Assembly (NCBI RefSeq): GCF_014639155.1
Contig: NZ_BMFT01000003.1
Span: 1 to 64,000 of the forward strand
DNA length: 64,000 nucleotides
Direction: 5' to 3'
DNA from: Paenibacillus segetis
GTDB lineage: Bacteria; Bacillota; Bacilli; Paenibacillales; Paenibacillaceae
Part shown: positions 58,942 to 64,000 of the stretch, one piece after another
Layout of the letters: every line of letters begins with the position of its first letter
How positions within the stretch are numbered: the first letter of the stretch is position 1
Translations under genes and position numbers: made by a program
The notes under the pieces: model-generated
Told to the model about the DNA's origin: nothing
What the model saw: the letters and a program-made list of their open reading frames with translations, nothing else
The model's database searches: none

Positions 58942-58987
58942 AAAAAATAGACCTTCCCGTTCATCTTAACGACGAACAAGGAAGGCC
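58942..58987 (-). terminator. Terminator of the pst operon
   Basis: Minus-strand GGCCTTCC.TGTTC pairs with GAAC.GGAAGGTC, followed by TATTTTTTG, 18 bases after the pstA stop. It shows that the operon ends without pstB. Confidence 0.9.
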
Positions 58988-59004
58988 CGAAATCCTCTAA
59001 CTAC

Positions 59005-59886
59005 TTATCGTTTAAACTTTCGGTTATTAAACCAAACGGGTACGCGGAATACCAGGTTGATCATGAGTACGATAAATACAAGCACCGCTGCTGACATATC
59101 GGCAATTTGGCGTGCATCCTCAACAATCGCCTCTGATTGGACATACCACAAATGAACAGCTAACGTCTCGCCCGGCGAGAATAGGTTGAAGTCCCACATT
59201 TGGCCAGAAGTACTAAGACCAGCCGTTAAGAGGATAACAGCCGACTCACCAAAAGCACGTCCTGCTACCAGACAAATACCCGTTACGATGGCATTCATTG
59301 CGACAGGAATTACTACGGTACGGATACTCTGAAATTTCGTCGTTCCTAGCGCAAATGCCGCATTTCGTAAATCATTTGGAACTGCCCGAACTGCCTCTTC
59401 TGTGACACGTGCTAGCATCGGTAAGTTCAGGAACGCAAGACTTACTGCTCCGCCCAAGATTGTTAGGCCGATGCCAAAATACTCGGCAAAAATCGCAAGT
59501 CCTAATAGACCGAACACAATAGAAGGGACAGAAGCTAGAGATTCTACGCAAATCCGTAGTACCTCTGTAAATTTATTCTTCGGTGCGTATTCCGCCATAT
59601 AGATCCCGGCACCAACCCCGATTGGAATTGAGATCACAAGCGATAAGATCAAGACATAGAACGAATTAAATAACATGGGGCCAATTCCGCCACCTGCATC
59701 GATCTCTTCAGGTAGCTTCACCAAAAACTGCAATGAAATTCCCGGTAAACCCCTGCTCAGAATCGTGAACAAAAGCCAGAAGATAAAGAGCATAATGACA
59801 GCTCCCAAACCATAGAAGCCTACCGTCGCCAGGCGATCCCATAACAAAGATCTTTTATTTTTACGCGATGGACTAAAGCTATTCAT
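59005..59886 (-). CDS. pstA: Phosphate ABC transporter permease PstA
   Basis: Membrane subunit of the high-affinity phosphate importer. 293 residues with about six helices (first about 20-45) and the EAA loop VPNDLRNAAFALGTTKFQSI (about 169-188). GVGAGIYMAEYAP (about 84-96) is typical of PstA. Overlaps pstC by four bases. Confidence 0.94.
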   Translation of the reverse strand: MNSFSPSRKNKRSLLWDRLATVGFYGLGAVIMLFIFWLLFTILSRGLPGISLQFLVKLPEEIDAGGGIGPMLFNSFYVLILSLVISIPIGVGAGIYMAEYAPKNKFTEVLRICVESLASVPSIVFGLLGLAIFAEYFGIGLTILGGAVSLAFLNLPMLARVTEEAVRAVPNDLRNAAFALGTTKFQSIRTVVIPVAMNAIVTGICLVAGRAFGESAVILLTAGLSTSGQMWDFNLFSPGETLAVHLWYVQSEAIVEDARQIADMSAAVLVFIVLMINLVFRVPVWFNNRKFKR

Positions 59887-60836
59887 GACTCAGCCCCTCC
59901 TTTTCTCCCTAGGAAGCGAATAAACAAGATGAGAATAAATGAAATAACTAGGAGGAGGAAAGCCATCATGTGTAGCGCATAGTTCCAAGTCGAGTCAAAC
60001 TCAACATTTGAGATTTGCATAACGATATTACTTGTAAGTACAGAGGTTGAAGTAAATAAGGATTTCGCCAATTGCGGTGTATTACCGATGACCATAACGA
60101 CAGCCATCGTCTCACCTATTGCTCGGGTCATTCCCATAATAATAGCCGCAATAATACCACGACCAGCAGAGGGTAAAATGACTCTGAAGATCGTTTGCAA
60201 ACGGGTAGAGCCAAGCGCGTAAGCTGCTTCTTTATACTTTTTGGGAACCGCCCCAATCGCATCATCACTAATTCGGCAGATCGTTGGCAGGATCATAATT
60301 GTAAGCACCAAAGAGGCAGCAAGTAGACCATCTCCCAAGCTCTCACCACTTAATTCCCGAAGTAGTGGAAGTAGTATGGTCAACCCTAAATATCCGTAAA
60401 CGATCGAAGGAATTCCAACCAGCAGATCGAGAATAGGCCGAATCAAGTTCTTCATCCATTTTGGAGCGATCTCCGCAATCAGAACTGCCATACCGACAGA
60501 GATCGGTACCGCGATGACTAAAGTCAATGCGGTTAGCGACAATGTGTTAAGAATAAATAAAGCAGCGCCAAACTTTCCGTCTTCTGGAGTCCAATCAAAG
60601 GATAGGAAGAACTCGGCAGGCGTAACATCCTTGAAAGTGAGGAACGCTGTTTTCCCAATAAAAAAGATAACTAATCCGAGTACGAAACAAAGCGTCAAAA
60701 TACTAAACAAAAAATAATTTTTAAACAACTTATTAATGAAGCTAGCCCGGGATTGCCGTTTAGATAAGTGGGTATACGTCATTTTACTATACGATTTCTC
60801 CATTGGAGCAGCACTTTCTTGGACAGGTGTGTTCAC
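59883..60836 (-). CDS. pstC: Phosphate ABC transporter permease PstC
   Basis: Partner permease, 317 residues, about six helices. First helix about 38-62 (YFLFSILTLCFVLGLVIFFIG), DLLVGIPSIVYGYLG (about 140-154) and the EAA loop VPKKYKEAAYALGSTRLQTI (about 196-215). Lies 78 bases after pstS; the gap carries a hairpin. Confidence 0.94.
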   Translation of the reverse strand: MNTPVQESAAPMEKSYSKMTYTHLSKRQSRASFINKLFKNYFLFSILTLCFVLGLVIFFIGKTAFLTFKDVTPAEFFLSFDWTPEDGKFGAALFILNTLSLTALTLVIAVPISVGMAVLIAEIAPKWMKNLIRPILDLLVGIPSIVYGYLGLTILLPLLRELSGESLGDGLLAASLVLTIMILPTICRISDDAIGAVPKKYKEAAYALGSTRLQTIFRVILPSAGRGIIAAIIMGMTRAIGETMAVVMVIGNTPQLAKSLFTSTSVLTSNIVMQISNVEFDSTWNYALHMMAFLLLVISFILILFIRFLGRKGGAES

Positions 60837-60857
60837 CCTAGTTCCTCCTATACAGCA

Positions 60858-60882
60858 ACCAGCCCCGTCATTTGGGGCTGGT
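60858..60882 (-). promoter_or_regulatory. Hairpin between pstS and pstC
   Basis: ACCAGCCCC pairs perfectly with GGGGCTGGT around a 7-base loop; no T-run follows. Such intercistronic stem-loops after pstS are thought to stabilise the pstS message so that the receptor exceeds the permeases. Confidence 0.65.
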
Positions 60883-60914
60883 CGCTTGAATACGATGAGA
60901 TTACAAATCTATCA

Positions 60915-61775
60915 TTATTTCATAGCTGCGATCGGGATGAATTTCAATTTTTTCAGGGAGCTTTCTTGGAATTTTTTACTTTGTACGTATTCAATAAATT
61001 CCTTAGTTGCGCCTGTTGGTTGCCCTTTAGTCATGTAATATCCATAAGACCAAATCTTATATTTACCATTGATAACATTAGCCGTAGTAGCTTCTACACC
61101 ATTATGTTTAACGGCTTTGATGTCACTTCCTGTGATGTATGTCAAGTCGATATAACCAATGGAGTTTGGAGTTGTTGCAACAGCAGTCTTCATATCACCA
61201 CTGGATCCAACTTCTTTGTAGTTCTTCTCTTTCTTAACGATATCCCCACCATCAAGTGCTTTGATTTGGTAGTTAACGCGTGTACCAGAACCAAACGAAC
61301 GAGTAATGACAACGATATCCTCGTCACTTCCTCCAACGTCTTTCCAGTTCGTAATCTTACCGGAGTAAATGCCCTTCAATTGTTCAGTTGTCAGGTTATC
61401 TACTTTCACACTCTTATTTACGATAGTAGCGAATGGGATTACCGCTACTTTATTCGCTACTTGACCGTCAAAAGCTTTGAACCCTGGTACATCTTTACTT
61501 GCATCCCAGTCACATGCACCAATTTCTGCAATACCTTTTTTAACTGCTTGTGGTCCTGTTACGGAACCTTTACCTGAAGCAGCGATTTTCACTTTCGGGT
61601 GCAACTTTTGAAATTCCTTAGCAGCTTGAAGTGTCATCGGCAGCAAAGCCGTAGAACCGTTAATCGTAATTTTACCTTTGAGATCATCTTTTGCTGAAGC
61701 AGCGCCTGCAAGAGCAGAAGTCAACAGGACAGCCGAAGCTACCGTGACAAGAGAAAACTTTTTGAAAAATTTCAT
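60915..61775 (-). CDS. pstS: Phosphate-binding protein PstS
   Basis: Receptor of the Pst importer. Signal peptide (about 1-28, FSLVTVASAVLLTSALAGAASA) with no lipobox Cys at the usual place, then a PBP-like domain with GKITINGSTALLPM (about 34-47), SGKGSVTGPQAV (about 68-79) and RSFGSGTRVNYQIKAL (about 165-180). 286 residues. Follows the stalk-domain gene by about 30 bases. Confidence 0.95.
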   Translation of the reverse strand: MKFFKKFSLVTVASAVLLTSALAGAASAKDDLKGKITINGSTALLPMTLQAAKEFQKLHPKVKIAASGKGSVTGPQAVKKGIAEIGACDWDASKDVPGFKAFDGQVANKVAVIPFATIVNKSVKVDNLTTEQLKGIYSGKITNWKDVGGSDEDIVVITRSFGSGTRVNYQIKALDGGDIVKKEKNYKEVGSSGDMKTAVATTPNSIGYIDLTYITGSDIKAVKHNGVEATTANVINGKYKIWSYGYYMTKGQPTGATKEFIEYVQSKKFQESSLKKLKFIPIAAMK

Positions 61776-61804
61776 TTGATTATTACTCCCTTCGGGTCCT
61801 TTTA

Positions 61805-63238
61805 TTATTTTGTTAGTTCCGTAGTCTTACTACCTTGAACCAATACAACTTTACCGTCTGCAATCAATGCTACAACTCCAGTTGGAGAAACACTCAGTTC
61901 AGTAACATTTTCTGTTGTGCTGTACAATTCTGTTTTTGCACCTGTGGAATCAACTTGGAACACTTTATTACTACCGTCCGCAACTGAAGCTAGAACGATT
62001 AACTTACCATTCATTAATTCACTAGAAATAACATCAACATCAGCAAGTAGGTTTGTTACGTTAGCTCCATCTGCAGAGATTACTTTTAGAATATTGTTAG
62101 CAATCACACCTTCTGGATCAGCACTAACGTATACAGCTCTACCATCAGCTAACAAGCTAAGGTACATTTTATTATCAAGGTCTTTCGTCAATTGAACCGG
62201 TTTGGCTCCCTTAGTTGAAAGATCTAATGAATATACTTGTGTTCCTGCATTGGAATAATCAATTTCAAGCGATTCTTCCGTTCCCGCTTTATCAGTAGAA
62301 GCCGTACCTGTAACATTGACGAAATACACAATCTTCTTTTCGTCTGCAGATACTTGAACACCAGCTTTATTCTCTACTTTATCTGCGAGCACTTCTGTAA
62401 CTTTGCCTGTTGCAAGGGTTATGTATGAAATCTTCTCTTGTTTGTCGCCTTGAACAAAGTAAATTTTCTTGCTATCAGCCGACCATACTAGATCGGTCTT
62501 AACCGTGTTATCCGTACCCACTTTTTTCACTAGGCCCGTACTCAGGTCAATAAGGTTCAAGACGCCATTATCGTTCGCAAATGCACCATATTCATGATCA
62601 GGTGAAATAGCTGCTCCAACCGTACTTTCGTTAGATGAGAACACTTCATATTGTCCACCAGCATCCAATTTAATTAATTGAAGTGCTTCTCCATCTTCTT
62701 TAGTGACAATAACTTTCTCACTAGCATTAAAGATTGGTGTTGAAAATTCTCCTTCCAAGCGAGCGATACTTCTCACTTCACCAGAATTAACCTCGCCACC
62801 AAGTGCCGTTACAATCGAGTTAAGCTCAACAAAATTATTACCCGCAACATTTTGTGGAGCAACTGTAAATTGGGCTGCATTACCATCAACTTGATAGTTC
62901 TTGTCGCCACTTTTCAGAGTAACAACATGCTCTGTCGCTGAATTTTCTAAAACCAAACTGGAACCATTTCTCTTAAGACTAGCACCAAGACTCGCAGATA
63001 AATCTCTCAATGAATATAAAGTAGCTTTGTTAACTTGAACTGATCTGAGTGTCACCGCGTTGCCGTCAATCACCAAGGTTTTACTTGATACATTCAACTT
63101 AGCAGCACTTTCATTAGCTGCGACCGCTTTTACATCTTTTGTTTGATTCGCTGCTGCTGCGCCTGCTGTTCCAGCCACTGCTGAAGTTACCAACGCGGAA
63201 GCAAGAAGCATTCCGACTACTTTACTTTTCTTCATCAT
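61805..63238 (-). CDS. Secreted stalk-domain protein with beta-propeller-like repeats
   Basis: Signal peptide (about 1-29, VGMLLASALVTSAVAGTAGAAAA), then a copper-amine-oxidase N-terminal-type 'stalk' domain (about 45-145, LVIDGNAVTLRSVQVNKATLYSLRDLSASLG). About 150-477 is a series of TolB/WD40-like blades (ISPDHEYGAFANDNGVLNLIDLSTG; LVWSADSKKIYFVQGD; VSADEKKIVYF; LSLLADGRAVYVSADPEG). 477 residues from the ATG at 63238; the ATG three bases later is equally possible, both after AAAGGGTG. It leads the pst operon. Cell-wall surface location is inferred; the role in phosphate uptake is unknown. Confidence 0.8.
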   Translation of the reverse strand: MMKKSKVVGMLLASALVTSAVAGTAGAAAANQTKDVKAVAANESAAKLNVSSKTLVIDGNAVTLRSVQVNKATLYSLRDLSASLGASLKRNGSSLVLENSATEHVVTLKSGDKNYQVDGNAAQFTVAPQNVAGNNFVELNSIVTALGGEVNSGEVRSIARLEGEFSTPIFNASEKVIVTKEDGEALQLIKLDAGGQYEVFSSNESTVGAAISPDHEYGAFANDNGVLNLIDLSTGLVKKVGTDNTVKTDLVWSADSKKIYFVQGDKQEKISYITLATGKVTEVLADKVENKAGVQVSADEKKIVYFVNVTGTASTDKAGTEESLEIDYSNAGTQVYSLDLSTKGAKPVQLTKDLDNKMYLSLLADGRAVYVSADPEGVIANNILKVISADGANVTNLLADVDVISSELMNGKLIVLASVADGSNKVFQVDSTGAKTELYSTTENVTELSVSPTGVVALIADGKVVLVQGSKTTELTK

Positions 63239-63291
63239 ATTCACCCTTTTCAATTCGCTTAAATAGCTATACCTTGATTCTCGTATACAAT

Positions 63292-63329
63292 TGTTAAATC
63301 AATTCTTGTGATTTGTAATAGTTTGTAAA
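63292..63329 (-). promoter_or_regulatory. Candidate PhoP box upstream of the pst operon
   Basis: Minus-strand TTTACA (63324-63329), TTACA (63314-63318), TCACAA (63306-63311) and TTAACA (63292-63297) occur mostly at 10-11-base intervals, resembling the TTAACA-like direct repeats bound by PhoP in Bacillus. The -10 is unclear (TATAGC at 63266-63271 is possible). Confidence 0.5.
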
Positions 63330-63379
63330 ATCATATAAATAAATTACGAAATCGTCATTTTGTGAACATTATTTATTCA

Positions 63380-63408
63380 TTTACTTTATAATTCCTGTGA
63401 TATATACT
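63380..63408 (+). promoter_or_regulatory. Promoter of the right-edge ABC transporter
   Basis: -35 TTTACT (63380-63385), 17-base spacer, -10 TATACT (63403-63408), 50 bases before the start codon. Confidence 0.7.
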
Positions 63409-63413
63409 CTGAT

Positions 63414-63425
63414 GTGAGTACTCAC
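63414..63425 (+). promoter_or_regulatory. Palindromic operator overlapping the transcription start
   Basis: GTGAGTACTCAC, a perfect 12-bp palindrome immediately after the -10. TGAGT(A)CTCA-like sites are common for TetR-family repressors of efflux pumps; the repressor gene is not in view. Confidence 0.6.
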
Positions 63426-63457
63426 TCATTTTATGGAGTATAAAAGGGAGAGATCAC

Positions 63458-64000
63458 ATGCCTAATGCGGATTCTGTATTAACAGTTGCAAAGGTAGGAA
63501 AGAAATTTGGATCAAAAACCGTGTTGGAAGATATCACACTAGAAGTACAGCCTGGTGAAACCTTTGGTCTATTGGGTCCTTCAGGATCAGGAAAAACAAC
63601 ACTTGTAAAACTGCTAAGTGGTATTGATCAAGCCACATCTGGCCAAGTTCATGTCTTCGGCAAGTTAATGCCCCAACTATCCTTGATGAAGCAAATCGGC
63701 TACATGGCTCAATCTGATGCTCTATATACAGAACTGAGCGCTCTAGAAAATCTTCAGTTCTTTGCAGCCATCTATGGACTTAAGGGGACCAAAAGACGAC
63801 AACGCATAACCGAGGTCATGGATATCGTTGGTCTCAGCGAACATCTCCATAAACGTGTGGCTCAATACTCCGGTGGAATGAAACGCCGCCTGTCTCTAGC
63901 TATTTCACTGTTGCATGAACCTCCGTTACTGATTCTCGATGAACCTACAGTAGGGATCGATCCCCTCCTACGGCAATCCATTTGGACCGAGTTAAAGTCA
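63458..64000 (+). CDS. ABC-2-type (drug/export) transporter ATP-binding protein, cut by the window end
   Basis: The first 181 codons are visible. Walker A GLLGPSGSGKTTLVKLL (about 38-54), Q-loop YMAQSDALY (about 84-92), signature QYSGGMKRRLSLAISLL (about 133-149), Walker B LLILDEPTVGIDPLLR (about 153-168). The DEPTVGIDP form and short length before the D-loop are those of ABC-2 export ATPases; a permease gene is expected to follow. ATG preceded by AAAAGGGAGAG. Confidence 0.92.
   Translation, partial: MPNADSVLTVAKVGKKFGSKTVLEDITLEVQPGETFGLLGPSGSGKTTLVKLLSGIDQATSGQVHVFGKLMPQLSLMKQIGYMAQSDALYTELSALENLQFFAAIYGLKGTKRRQRITEVMDIVGLSEHLHKRVAQYSGGMKRRLSLAISLLHEPPLLILDEPTVGIDPLLRQSIWTELKS

Overview
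The window looks like a chromosomal segment of a spore-forming, low-to-mid GC Firmicute of the Paenibacillaceae, most likely Paenibacillus. Evidence: strong AGGAGG-type ribosome binding sites, frequent TTG/GTG alternative starts, a valS T-box, several sporulation genes (safA, spo0B, spoIVFA/B, a spoIIB-like gene, spoVID), and gene order matching the Bacillus subtilis safA...pheA-obg-spo0B-rpmA-prp-rplU-spoIVF-minCD-mreBCD-radC-maf-spoIIB-folC-valS-spoVID-hem-engB-lonA-lonB-clpX-tig-ysoA block, with Paenibacillus-like substitutions. Nearly everything is transcribed leftward; only a tRNA-Arg, a glutathione peroxidase and the ABC ATPase at the right edge read rightward.

Layout. 1-410: tandem promoters and leader of what appears to be an rRNA operon reading off the left edge. 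452-2122: spore coat protein SafA. 2282-6827: amino-acid operon pheB-hom-thrB-pheA-ilvE. 7027-9095: spo0B-obg. 9330-10322: ribosomal proteins L21 and L27 with the L27-processing protease Prp between them. 10477-13539: RNase G-like protein and the SpoIVFA/SpoIVFB pair. 13741-17855: mreB-mreC-mreD-minC-minD (cell shape and division-site choice). 17895-20708: radC, maf, SpoIIB-like. 20846-26314: T-box-valS-folC-murC. 26845-37009: heme/siroheme cluster hemA, siroheme dehydrogenase, hemC, fused cobA-hemD, hemB, hemL, then rluA-like and spoVID; a 700-bp hairpin-rich non-coding island splits it between cobA-hemD and hemB. 37229-38558: speH and an unknown gene. 38762-49471: proteostasis block tig-clpP-clpX-ispG-lonB-lonA-engB with a YsoA-like gene upstream. 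49721-50055: tRNA-Arg and repeats, where the Bacillus-like order ends. 50056-56591: HEAT-like protein and a dpp/opp peptide ABC operon. 57080-58799: glutathione peroxidase and alanine dehydrogenase. 59005-63238: phosphate uptake operon (stalk/propeller protein, pstS, pstC, pstA, no pstB). 63458-end: start of a drug-type ABC ATPase behind a palindromic operator.

Most of the window is conserved housekeeping, and I see no CRISPR array, prophage, IS element or defence island. The points most worth a second look are the hairpin/palindrome island inside the hem cluster, two mutually exclusive hairpins in the tig leader, loss of the Zn-link cysteines in the RNase E/G homologue, a Spo0B with predicted membrane helices, murC placed behind a valyl-tRNA T-box, the uncharacterised 195-residue protein next to engB, and the repeats beside tRNA-Arg.
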